From positions 2,178,501 through 2,242,500 of the forward strand of contig NZ_CP145886.1 of NCBI RefSeq assembly GCF_038049935.1: a stretch of 64,000 bases of DNA, in the 5' to 3' direction. Each line of letters opens with the position of its first letter. The first letter of the stretch is position 1. The notes beneath the pieces are model-generated. The model did no database searches, was not told the DNA's origin, and worked only from the letters and a program-made list of their open reading frames with translations. Positions 19,268 to 26,811 of this stretch are shown here, one piece after another. This DNA is from Rossellomorea sp. y25 (GTDB taxonomy: Bacteria; Bacillota; Bacilli; Bacillales; Bacillaceae_B). The translations under genes were made by a program, and so were the position numbers.

Positions 19268-20083
19268 TTAATGAGCTTCTACTGCTTTATTTAATGATTG
19301 ATAGATTTTCATATTTGAAATATTTATACCCATCTGGACAAATTCGATACTCATTTCTGGGCGCATTCCCGATAAAATCGGCTCGATTCCAAGTAATTTA
19401 AGACTATCAATCAACTTCATGATACCTTGTTGAAACAAAGGATTCACTTCATACACACCGGATAAATCGATGATAAGTTTATGAATGGAAAGCTTTTTGC
19501 ACTCCAGAAGGACATGCTCTGCCATCATTTCTCCACGTACTTCATCCACTTGACCAATGAGAGGCAATACTGCCAAGTCGGAGAAGATGGGAACGACTGG
19601 AGTGGATAGGGACAAATACTTCTCTTCGGATATTTTCAGCTGCTCTTCCGCATACTCACTATAAGCTTCACAGAAAGCAGAAATCATTGTGGTGAATGTG
19701 TGATCGATATCATTCGTGATTTGAAGTAAGGTTTCTTTAGATATTGCTGCTTCATTGTTCAAAACGATATCTTCTAAAATAACTTTTTTATATAATGAAG
19801 ATTTACTTATGGACATCTGCAAAGGCACCCCTTGTCCTGAAGCAAGTCTTCCAACTTCTTTTCCCCACTGACTTGATTTATCTAAGTTATTTTCTCCCCT
19901 TAACAAGCCTTCACCTATAAGTTCGATAAGCTGCTCAAAGTAAGGAAGGCTTTCAGTTCTTCTTGCTTCTATGTAATGTGTTGGATAAGAAGCTATAAGA
20001 TCTGAGAAAATGGTATTGGCGACTTCATGTTTTCTCTCAATCAATTGATTACCAATTGATGTAGTAATTGTGTGGTGAGTCAT
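19268..20083 (-). CDS. RsbR-like STAS protein (stressosome paralogue)
   Basis: 271 residues: an N-terminal RsbRD-type sensor domain (about 10-145, helical, globin-like fold family) and a C-terminal STAS domain (about 160-270) with LIIDLSGVYEVNPLFQQGIMKLIDSLKLLGIEPILSGMRPEMSIEFVQMGI. It should join the stressosome that holds the RsbT kinase and feeds the sigma-B pathway. The two usual phospho-threonines of RsbR STAS domains, in D-T-M-V and in I-A-Q-T-I-V, are replaced here by Pro (NPLF) and Glu (SIEF), so RsbT cannot phosphorylate it at those positions. Single gene, ribosome binding site GGAGGAGAAAA before ATG. Confidence 0.82.
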   Translation of the reverse strand: MTHHTITTSIGNQLIERKHEVANTIFSDLIASYPTHYIEARRTESLPYFEQLIELIGEGLLRGENNLDKSSQWGKEVGRLASGQGVPLQMSISKSSLYKKVILEDIVLNNEAAISKETLLQITNDIDHTFTTMISAFCEAYSEYAEEQLKISEEKYLSLSTPVVPIFSDLAVLPLIGQVDEVRGEMMAEHVLLECKKLSIHKLIIDLSGVYEVNPLFQQGIMKLIDSLKLLGIEPILSGMRPEMSIEFVQMGINISNMKIYQSLNKAVEAH

Positions 20084-20229
20084 TTTTCTCCTCCAGGTGT
20101 ATGATTTTCCTTTATTATAAAGTATTATTAATTTTTAGTATAGGCTGGAAAGACTAGAGTAATAGTATACCAGGTATATTGACAATAAGATGTCATCACC
20201 TTATAATTTCATTAATTTAAAAATTTTCC

Positions 20230-20504
20230 AATTAGACGATGAAGAGAGAATCATAATGAAGAAATTGATGAACAGAGAGCTCTATTAGCTGAAAAAGGGC
20301 CATCATGATCATTATGGTAAAAGACTTGGAGTTATGTATGAAGCTATTTTACTCAGTGAATACATCGGGATCTCCCGTTATAGAGATAGGGTATACGTAT
20401 ATCCGAAAATGTTGGTATGGTGACATGTCAACGAACTGAGGTGGTACCGCGAAAGATATACTCTCGTCCTCAAGAATTATTTCTTGAGAATGAGAGTTTT
20501 TTAT
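20230..20504 (+). ncRNA. T-box leader upstream of an acetyltransferase gene
   Basis: GAGGTGGTACCGCG at 20438-20451 is the T-box antiterminator bulge sequence. A terminator follows at 20460-20504 with arms CTCTC...CTCAAGAA / TTCTTGAG...GAGAG and a T-run. Stem I elements are recognisable but worn: AGAGAGCT near 20274 and a CATAATGA/TCATTATG stem. I could not assign the specifier codon; GAC after the stem is one reading. The downstream gene is a GNAT acetyltransferase, an unusual T-box target. Confidence 0.75.
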
Positions 20505-20526
20505 TTTGATAAAAGGAGTGTTTTAT

Positions 20527-21084
20527 ATGAACCCTGTATTACTTGAAGTTCAACCAGTGTTAGAAACGGAAAGATTAGAACTACGAATGCCTCAGCCAGG
20601 TGACGGCAGAGCAGTGAATGCAGCCATCAAGGCTTCTCTATCTGAGTTGAAACCTTGGTTAGGATTTGCACAAAATGAGCCTTCAGTGGAAGATACGGAA
20701 ACAAACACCCGTGAAGCTCACGCGAAATTTTTAACAAGGGAAAGTCTGAGGTATCTCATCTTCCGAAAAGATACAAAGGAATTTGTCGGTTCAACAGGCT
20801 TTCATAACATCGATTGGAGTGTACCTAAATTCGAAATCGGTTATTGGATTGATACAAGATTGAGTGGGCATGGTTACATGGTGGAAGCGGTTGGGAAATT
20901 GACCGATTTTGCTTTAACCGAATTAAAGGGAAAGAGAGTAAAGATCAGATGTGAATCCACAAATGCGAGGAGCAGGGCGGTTCCTGAAAGGCTTGGTTAT
21001 ATGCTGGAAGGGATTCTGCGAAATGAGGATCTTTCGGTAGATGGGGAACGGTTAACGGATACGTGTGTTTATGGGAAAATATAA
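20527..21084 (+). CDS. GNAT acetyltransferase, RimJ/RimL-like, under T-box control
   Basis: 185 residues with the GNAT layout of the RimJ/RimL/SpeG-type group: VLETERLELRMPQPGDGRAVNAAI at the start, FRKDTKEFVGSTGFHNIDWSVPKFEIGYWID, then a degenerate acetyl-CoA loop RLSGHGYMVEAVGKLTDFA and KIRCESTNARSRAVPERLGYMLEGILRNED. It transfers acetyl to an amine, protein N-terminus or small molecule; the substrate is not deducible. AAGGAG lies 9 bases before ATG. The T-box leader means expression should rise when a particular tRNA is uncharged, so the substrate may be an amino acid or amino-acid analogue; that is inference. Confidence 0.8.
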   Translation: MNPVLLEVQPVLETERLELRMPQPGDGRAVNAAIKASLSELKPWLGFAQNEPSVEDTETNTREAHAKFLTRESLRYLIFRKDTKEFVGSTGFHNIDWSVPKFEIGYWIDTRLSGHGYMVEAVGKLTDFALTELKGKRVKIRCESTNARSRAVPERLGYMLEGILRNEDLSVDGERLTDTCVYGKI

Positions 21085-21127
21085 ATAGATGAAGCATGGT
21101 CTTCATTAAGACCATGCTTCATCTATT
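21084..21127. repeat. 20-bp perfect inverted repeat between convergent genes
   Basis: Arms AATAGATGAAGCATGGTCTT and its exact complement with a 4-nt CATT loop. It lacks a T-run, but its place between convergent stops suggests a bidirectional transcription barrier or mRNA 3'-end stabiliser. Confidence 0.7.
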
Positions 21128-21156
21128 GTAACCGTCTTTTTATCAACTACTTATAT

Positions 21157-22722
21157 TTAAGCAGCTTCGGATTCTTTAGAATGAACTTTTTTCATGAATT
21201 CGTTTACATCTCCAGGTACTCTGCGATCGATCTTTGAAACGATATACACAGAAAGGAATCCAACCGGCACCGTTATTAATCCGGGTACATTAAACTGTAG
21301 AAATTCAGGTAGGGTAGTTTTAAAGAAAATCATGTACATAGAAGCAATTAGACCTATAACAAGACCGGCAATTGCACCTTTCTCTGTCATACCCCTCCAC
21401 CATATACCCAGGATGAAGATTGGTGTAAACGTACTCGCTGCAACAGTAAATGCCAATGCCACCAGATGGCCGATGGAAGCTTCTTTTACCATTAGACCAA
21501 GAGCACCGTATAGAATACCAAGAATGATAATCGAAACCTTTCCGGCTAAAACACGTTCTTTCTCTGTAATGTTTTTTCGGAAGAATGTTGCATATAAATC
21601 ATGCGCCAATGCACCGGAGCTTGCAATGAATAAACCAGAAAGGTTTGAAAAGACGGCAGCAAATGCCCCTGCAATAACAAGACCAAGCAGCCACTCCCCA
21701 CCAAGGGCCTGGGCAGTAGAAGGAACAACCATATTGTTTCCTCCGGCTAAAAGGTCTTTCATAACACCTGGATCTGTGTCTCCGCTTAGAAAAATCGAGC
21801 GCCCGACCACTCCGAGATATACGGCAAAGAAAAAGAATACACTTGCAATACCTATTGCCATAAGAGCGGACTTACGAGCTGCTTTAGCACTAGGGTTTGT
21901 GTAGAAACGAAGCAAAATATGCGGAAGTCCAATCGTACCGAGTGAAAGTCCGATGGTCATTGATATGGTTTGCCAGAATGATGGAAAGTAATTACCGGTA
22001 CCTGTCCAAGCAGCACCATCAAAAGGTATATCCTTTCCATCAGTAGTAAAACCAGCAGTTCCTGAAATAACCCCTTTAAATTCATTAATCGAAGCCAGGA
22101 TTTCCTGGTAATGGAGTCCACCATAGATAGCAGCACCAACCATAAGAAGAAAGGCACCAAGACGAATCCATAGTTCGAGAGCCTGGTTAAGTGTAGTACC
22201 CTTCATACCACCGATTCCAACGTAAAAAATCATGACAGAACAAGTGAAAATGATACCAAATTCATAGCTTGTCCCAAAGAACATACTTAAAATTTGCGCA
22301 GCACCAAGTAACTGTGGGGCTGCATAGAAGCCTGAAATGGCTAAAACCACAGCAACAGCTGCGAGGCGTGCACGTTTGCTGTGAAAACGATACGCTAAAA
22401 AGTCTGCCACTGTATAGGCGCCGAATCGACGAAGTGGACCTGCTACGAAAATAGCCAAAAGAGTCAAACCGATAGAAAAGCAAAATGCATAATAAGCTCC
22501 ATCATACCCAAGCTGATAGGTTAAACCGGCAATACCAAGAAATGTGGCTGCGCTTAAATAGTCTCCACCTATAGCTGAACCGTTAGTAAACCAGCCAAAG
22601 CTTCTACCACCAACAAAATAATCAGAAGCGGTAGCATTTCTTTTTGATAAATAGGTGATATAAACAATCGTCCCCATTAAGAGGAGCGTTAATAGGAATT
22701 TTGGTTCTAGTAAAACACCCAT
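21157..22722 (-). CDS. actP: Acetate/cation symporter (sodium:solute symporter family)
   Basis: A 521-residue membrane protein with about 13 helices. SSS-family and ActP-type features: NATASDYFVGGRSFGWFTNGSAIGGDYLSAATFLGIAGLTYQLGYDG near the N-terminus, TAQALGGEWLLGLVIAGAFAAVFSNLSGL in the middle and a C-terminal VSKIDRRVPGDVNEFM. It imports acetate, or another short monocarboxylate such as pyruvate or propionate, with Na+ or H+. Its ATG (22722) overlaps the stop of the DUF485 gene as TGATG, the standard arrangement for yjcH-actP pairs. A divergent AraC-type regulator is the likely controller. Confidence 0.88.
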   Translation of the reverse strand: MGVLLEPKFLLTLLLMGTIVYITYLSKRNATASDYFVGGRSFGWFTNGSAIGGDYLSAATFLGIAGLTYQLGYDGAYYAFCFSIGLTLLAIFVAGPLRRFGAYTVADFLAYRFHSKRARLAAVAVVLAISGFYAAPQLLGAAQILSMFFGTSYEFGIIFTCSVMIFYVGIGGMKGTTLNQALELWIRLGAFLLMVGAAIYGGLHYQEILASINEFKGVISGTAGFTTDGKDIPFDGAAWTGTGNYFPSFWQTISMTIGLSLGTIGLPHILLRFYTNPSAKAARKSALMAIGIASVFFFFAVYLGVVGRSIFLSGDTDPGVMKDLLAGGNNMVVPSTAQALGGEWLLGLVIAGAFAAVFSNLSGLFIASSGALAHDLYATFFRKNITEKERVLAGKVSIIILGILYGALGLMVKEASIGHLVALAFTVAASTFTPIFILGIWWRGMTEKGAIAGLVIGLIASMYMIFFKTTLPEFLQFNVPGLITVPVGFLSVYIVSKIDRRVPGDVNEFMKKVHSKESEAA

Positions 22723-23090
22723 CAATTGATTCTCCTTTCCTCAGAAGATGTGCTGGAGTGAGTGGGAATGTGGCGATGATTCTTTAAACGTTTCTCATAA
22801 AGAGTAGTATGTACATAGGCAATGATGAAAGCCATCGCCATGGCCACGATACTTGTGAAAAACCAGCTATACGTCATACCACCCCACATACGTGAGAACA
22901 TAAAACCATCTGCATACCAATTCAATATCGGGATTGATAAGATAAAAACATAATAAAATAGCGTAAGTTTAATTCCAGTACTGAATTCACCCTTCATGAT
23001 TTTTCTTGTTTCCGGATCGAGTGGTTCAAGTTCGCTGACATCTATAGTGTCTGCAGCAACATAGTCATATTCTGAATACTCTCCAGCCAT
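22722..23090 (-). CDS. DUF485 membrane partner of the acetate symporter
   Basis: A 122-residue protein with two hydrophobic segments (about 45-65 and 82-104), preceded by a charged N-terminus (EPLDPETRKIMKGEFSTGIKLTLFYYVFIL), the DUF485/YjcH pattern. YjcH-type proteins are translationally coupled to ActP and assumed to be a subunit or assembly factor. The start ATG 23090 lies after TTAAGGAGGGGTCTTTA, better than any upstream in-frame codon. Stop and actP start overlap by one base. Confidence 0.85.
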   Translation of the reverse strand: MAGEYSEYDYVAADTIDVSELEPLDPETRKIMKGEFSTGIKLTLFYYVFILSIPILNWYADGFMFSRMWGGMTYSWFFTSIVAMAMAFIIAYVHTTLYEKRLKNHRHIPTHSSTSSEERRIN

Positions 23091-23320
23091 TAAAGACCCC
23101 TCCTTAAGGTTTGTGCTTTTGCTGATTATTGATAACTGATTACTGTCCTCCTTTACCAATAAGATAGTATAAAATTGATTTTACGATATAAGAAGAATAT
23201 ATACCTTACAATAAATTATCAGAAATATACAAATATTTAATATAATCTAATTTTTATTCTATAATTGAAACTAGAATAAGACATCATTATGTATCATAGA
23301 AAGGCAGGATATAAGCCAAA

Positions 23321-24559
23321 GTGTATTCAATGAAGCTAGTCGTAAAAGATCAAATGGAATATGAAAAGCTGGAAGACTGGATTACCGAAGAATTTATGGG
23401 AAGCATTGCACTGGTGGAGGAGGAAGTGAAACCGTCTCATATACATATAGCAATTTTTGAAGTAAGCACATGGCTTGATTGGGTAAAAATACATCGATTT
23501 CAAAAACGTCATAAAGAATGTAAAATCATTCCTTTACTGGAACCATCATTATTATATACTTCACCCCTTGCAATGGAGTTAAAATTAAGCAGTTTACTAG
23601 TCAAGGCTGTAAAAAAACATAAATTCATTCGAATGTTAAAGCAAGTTATAGGGGGTATTTCAAGTGAGGGTCATATATTGACTAGTGATAATGTCATGGG
23701 TCATCATCCGGAACCAAAGAAAGGGAACCACATGTTTCCTTTTCAAGAAGCATTTTTACGAAGATTACTTTCTGGGGAAATAAATTCTGAGGAGGAATTG
23801 ATTCAATCCCGACCTCTCTTTCCAATGGATGGGCTGCCAAATGTGGTGTGTTTTATTCAGGGGTTCACTAGATGCACATCCTGGAAAGAAGAGCATGAGT
23901 GGCAAGCATCTATGGTTATTCAAGGTCATTTAAGAAAGCGCTTTCAGGAAGAAGGGGTTTCTTTTCTATCATATCGTAAACACTTACTAATGCTCATTCG
24001 GATTCCTTCAAAGTACGGATCCTTAAAACACTGGAAACAAGGGGAAGCCAGAATACTTGATGCGATTGGGGAATTAGAAAGGGAGTATGGGATCCATCTT
24101 TATATTGGTGTAGGATCCATCTATCGAGAACCACTTCTCCTTCATCATTCATACAGGGAAGCATATAAAGCACGGCGTACGTCACCATATGAGAGACTAA
24201 CCCTTCGTTATTATGAAGAAATCACAAAGGACCAGCAGATTCAAAAATGTACGGACTATATAGCTCATTGTTGTACAGATAATCTTTCAATAAAACAAGT
24301 AGCTGAACAGATTAATTTTAGTGTACCGTATTTCAGCAGGATTTTTAAACAAGAAACAGGACGGAATTTTGTTGAATATGTCACCTTTGTTCGTCTTCAG
24401 CGTGCTGTGTGGCTTTTGCGTCATACCAACCATACAATTGAGTATATTGCTGAAGAGCTTGGTTTCAATACACCTAATTATTTTAGTGGTACGTTTAAAA
24501 AATATGTAGGGCTTTCTCCAAGAGAATACAGAGGGACGGAAGAAATTATTTTTATTTAA
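23321..24559 (+). CDS. AraC-family regulator with long sensor region
   Basis: 412 residues (GTG start; ATG 23330 is an alternative). The last 100 residues are an AraC/XylS double HTH: IQKCTDYIAHCCTDNLSIKQVAEQINFSVPYFSRIFKQETGRNFVEYV and VWLLRHTNHTIEYIAEELGFNTPNYFSGTFKKYVGLSPREYRG. The first 300 residues have the size and position of a YesN-type receiver plus linker, but no phospho-acceptor Asp pattern is visible in MKLVVKDQMEYEKLEDWI..., so it is probably not a classical response regulator. Divergent from the DUF485-actP operon by 230 bp, hence a likely activator of acetate uptake. No histidine kinase is nearby. Confidence 0.8.
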   Translation: MYSMKLVVKDQMEYEKLEDWITEEFMGSIALVEEEVKPSHIHIAIFEVSTWLDWVKIHRFQKRHKECKIIPLLEPSLLYTSPLAMELKLSSLLVKAVKKHKFIRMLKQVIGGISSEGHILTSDNVMGHHPEPKKGNHMFPFQEAFLRRLLSGEINSEEELIQSRPLFPMDGLPNVVCFIQGFTRCTSWKEEHEWQASMVIQGHLRKRFQEEGVSFLSYRKHLLMLIRIPSKYGSLKHWKQGEARILDAIGELEREYGIHLYIGVGSIYREPLLLHHSYREAYKARRTSPYERLTLRYYEEITKDQQIQKCTDYIAHCCTDNLSIKQVAEQINFSVPYFSRIFKQETGRNFVEYVTFVRLQRAVWLLRHTNHTIEYIAEELGFNTPNYFSGTFKKYVGLSPREYRGTEEIIFI

Positions 24560-24652
24560 TACGGCAGGGTAGGAATCGATCCATTCATATAAAGCTTTGA
24601 ATATGGGTGAGGCAATTTAGTCTTACCCTAGGTTGTGTGTGAAGATAATAGA

Positions 24653-24681
24653 AGGGCGATTTCAATGAGGAGTATCGCCCT
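24653..24681. terminator. Hairpin between convergent genes
   Basis: AGGGCGAT / ATCGCCCT with 13-nt loop; T-tract poor, so weak as an intrinsic terminator. Confidence 0.4.
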
Positions 24682-24697
24682 CGGAAAGATTGGCTCC

Positions 24698-25243
24698 TTA
24701 AGACTTAACCCAATCTCTCCTTAATAAACTATACGTTACAAGATCCTCATAATGATCATATAGCCATTGTCCATCTCTAGAGATTCCTTCTTTCGTAAAT
24801 CCTAATCGTTTCGGGATGTCGATGCTTTTCTTATTGTTGATGGCACATTGGATTTCTACCTTGTTGAGGCCCATTTCAATAAATAGATAGTTTAATAGAG
24901 AGGACACGGCTCGGGTAATGATCCCTTTTCCTTGTGCTTCTTCCGAAAGAAGGTAACCAATACTGGTGCTCTTGCTTTTCCAATCAATATAATGCAGCCC
25001 GATCATGCCGACTAATTCCCCTCGATAACGTATCCCGGCATCGAATCCGTTATTATCCGCGTAATTCCGAATCCAAAGGGGGATGATCGGTTCTAAATCC
25101 TGAGGAGACCGGCGTTTATCAACCCATAGAAGCCACTTGCGAAGATGATCCCGGTTTGAATCAATCAGTTCGTATAACTCCTCTTTGTGATGCTGTTGAA
25201 ATAGCTCGATCGAGATTTCTTGATCTACTGTGAATGAAAACAT
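24698..25243 (-). CDS. GNAT acetyltransferase (RimL/YdaF-like)
   Basis: 181 residues. The order of motifs is that of the RimL-type ribosomal-protein-serine acetyltransferase group: LYELIDSNRDHLRKWLLWVD, DAGIRYRGELVGMIGLHYIDWKSKSTSIGYLLSEEAQGKGIITRAVSSLLNYLF, NKVEIQCAINNKKSIDIPKRLGFTKEGISR. The acetyl-CoA loop is EEAQGKGI. Bacillus YdaF and YkkB belong here; the true acceptor is unknown. Good ribosome binding site (aaaggagttg) before ATG. Stands alone. Confidence 0.82.
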   Translation of the reverse strand: MFSFTVDQEISIELFQQHHKEELYELIDSNRDHLRKWLLWVDKRRSPQDLEPIIPLWIRNYADNNGFDAGIRYRGELVGMIGLHYIDWKSKSTSIGYLLSEEAQGKGIITRAVSSLLNYLFIEMGLNKVEIQCAINNKKSIDIPKRLGFTKEGISRDGQWLYDHYEDLVTYSLLRRDWVKS

Positions 25244-25393
25244 GGGAACAACTCCTTTAAGATATTTAGAAGATTATACCATATGTTGTGTTTTTAGGGA
25301 GGAGTCAAAGTAAGGCTGTTTATCATAATGTGATTCAACCGCATTTGTTTTATAATAGAATAAAATGAAGGAGACCTTAAAGGAGGTGGTGAC

Positions 25394-25498
25394 ATGGTAA
25401 TGAGAACAATCTTGCCAGAGTCCCAAGCGTCTCATGCAAAGCCTATTATTAGAAAGGCGATACTTTGCATGGGGTGGACGCTGACTGATCGCCCTTAA
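25394..25498 (+). CDS. 34-codon leader peptide ORF upstream of the CD3324-family gene
   Basis: ATG 25394 sits 6 bases after a near-perfect AAAGGAGGTGGTG ribosome binding site, stronger than that of most real genes here. It encodes a 34-residue basic peptide (starts MVMRTILPESQASHAKP, ends LTDRP). The DNA inside it forms one arm set of alternative hairpins with sequence downstream, and the next gene's ribosome binding site is masked by another hairpin. This is the layout of drug-inducible translational attenuators. No homologue is recalled, so the peptide is probably a sensor whose sequence matters for ribosome stalling. Confidence is for the ORF being translated. Confidence 0.6.
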   Translation: MVMRTILPESQASHAKPIIRKAILCMGWTLTDRP

Positions 25499-25559
25499 AG
25501 TACATTTCTAGTAAGTCGGCTTTGCACCTTATTTACTTTATTTATCAGAAAATAAGGGG
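25433..25559 (+). promoter_or_regulatory. Candidate translational attenuator with mutually exclusive hairpins
   Basis: Segment A, CATGCAAAGCC (25433-25443), can pair with B, CTTTGCATG (25463-25471, 9 bp), or with C, GGCTTTGCA (25518-25526, 9 bp), not both. Immediately after C, CCTTATTT (25527-25534) pairs with AAATAAGG (25550-25557), which contains the AAGGGG ribosome binding site of the next gene. A ribosome held on the leader ORF would cover A or B and change which pairing forms. Pairings were found by eye; energies not computed. Confidence 0.55.
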
Positions 25560-25568
25560 CTGACTGAA

Positions 25569-25835
25569 ATGAAATATGTAAAAGCGGAGAGTGTTTTACC
25601 ACAATCCCTTCTTGTTGAAATCCAGAAATATGTACAGGGGGAAACCCTTTATATACCTAAACCTAAGGTGAAATACCGAAAATGGGGCAGCCGTTCTGGT
25701 AGTAGAAAAGCAATTGATGAACGAAATGTTAAGATCCAAGAGGATTTTTTGAATGGAAAGACGATTCAAGAATTAGCCGCTCATCATTATCTTTCACCAG
25801 AAACAATTAAGAAAATCGTGTACAAAAAGCGCTGA
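25569..25835 (+). CDS. CD3324-family / Mor-like small DNA-binding protein
   Basis: 88 residues: KYVKAESVLPQSLLVEIQKYVQGETLYIPK, then KWGSRSGSRKAIDERNVKIQEDFLNGKTIQELAAHHYLSPETIKKIVYKKR, a C-terminal helix-turn-helix of the Mor transcription activator type. The CD3324 family is widespread in Firmicutes without a defined role. Here it lies behind a leader ORF and a ribosome-binding-site-masking hairpin, and before genes for a FusB-type EF-G-binding protein and an RlmN-type methyltransferase, so a regulator responding to ribosome inhibition is a plausible inference. A terminator overlaps its stop codon. Confidence 0.72.
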   Translation: MKYVKAESVLPQSLLVEIQKYVQGETLYIPKPKVKYRKWGSRSGSRKAIDERNVKIQEDFLNGKTIQELAAHHYLSPETIKKIVYKKR

Positions 25836-25857
25836 TGTTTATGTCAGTGCTTTTTTA
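25826..25857 (+). terminator. Terminator overlapping the CD3324-family stop codon
   Basis: AAGCGCTGA / TCAGTGCTT (one G-T pair) followed by TTTTTA. Confidence 0.65.
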
Positions 25858-25929
25858 TGTATTGTTTGATTCTGAACCAAACTCAACATATCTTTCTGCC
25901 ATGAATCGTTATATATTATTAATGAGGTT

Positions 25930-25985
25930 GCACGGAATACCCGTGCTCCTTGACTCATCTTGAACATACCATTTAAGATGATGAG
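25930..25985 (+). promoter_or_regulatory. Two hairpins in the fusB-like 5' leader
   Basis: GCACGG-AATAC-CCGTGC at 25930-25946, then CATCTT / AAGATG at 25956-25980 just before the ribosome binding site GGAG. There is no T-run, so they may affect translation or mRNA stability. A regulatory role is only suggested by the FusB context. Confidence 0.35.
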
Positions 25986-26010
25986 ACAAATGTTTCTAGG
26001 AGCGATTAAT

Positions 26011-26649
26011 ATGGAACCATTTATTCGAAATGATCAATATAATTTCATTGCGTATCAGACTCAGGTGCTGATCAATGGATATTCAACAGTGAATGATCTA
26101 GGTGTACTTCAAGCGTTGAAAGGACTTGTGAAAGATAAGGTGACAAATTTGTTTGATGGGTTGTCTCAAGCTCAACAGGACATACTTGATCCAATCGGGG
26201 ATATCAGTGATACTGACCACGCGGAGGATTTATTAATTGGATTAAAGCCTTATGTCATTCCATTTCCATCTGTTTCTGATGCCTCATTGAAAAAGTTATT
26301 CCCGAAAGTGAAAAAGCTAAAGACACCTGATTGGGCAAATATCGATTTCAGGGATCTCTCCTATTTAGGCTGGAATGATTACGGACAGGAGCGAAAATAT
26401 ATCGTTGCTGAGTATGAAGGTAAATTAAATGGATTCAAAGGTACCTTCAAAAGCAGCAGCAAAAAAGGAATTTGTACGATTTGCAATAGCTTCGGAAGCA
26501 TCGGGTTTTATATGTCTGAATCGAAAACGTCATCTCAAGGAACCTTTGTGAAGAAAGGAAATTACATCTGCCAGGATAGTGATGAGTGTAATGAAAAGCT
26601 CAAAGACAAAGAGAAATTGGATGATTTCATTCAAAGGATCAATCATTAG
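26011..26649 (+). CDS. FusB/FusC-family elongation factor G-binding protein
   Basis: 212 residues, the same length as FusB. FusB family features: an N-terminal helical domain (MEPFIRNDQYNFIAYQTQVLING), the linking YVIPFPSVSDASLKKLFPKVKKLKTPDW, YLGWNDYGQERKYIVAEYEGKLNGFKGTFKSSSKKGICTICN, and a four-cysteine zinc finger, Cys155, Cys158, Cys187 and Cys193 (CTIC...YICQDSDEC). FusB proteins bind EF-G and release it from the ribosome when fusidic acid has trapped it. The upstream codons of the frame are ignored because TAGGAGCGATTAAT places ATG 26011. Chromosomal Bacillus homologues give intrinsic low-level tolerance; whether this one does is untested. Confidence 0.85.
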   Translation: MEPFIRNDQYNFIAYQTQVLINGYSTVNDLGVLQALKGLVKDKVTNLFDGLSQAQQDILDPIGDISDTDHAEDLLIGLKPYVIPFPSVSDASLKKLFPKVKKLKTPDWANIDFRDLSYLGWNDYGQERKYIVAEYEGKLNGFKGTFKSSSKKGICTICNSFGSIGFYMSESKTSSQGTFVKKGNYICQDSDECNEKLKDKEKLDDFIQRINH

Positions 26650-26811
26650 AAGGATGCGCTGGGCAGAGTCTCGGCGTATTTTTTCATTGTATTTATACTA
26701 TATTACGGAATTCCAATTCTTCTCAACACTTATAAATCCCTTGAAACATTGCCATACTTTAAGTAGTATAGATAAGTAGAAAATTGTAGAGTTTCGAAAT
26801 GAGGGTTTTAA

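Noticed and set aside
21194..21904. 236-codon plus-strand ORF opposite actP
   Set aside because: Antisense shadow of the symporter gene; no ribosome binding site or motif.
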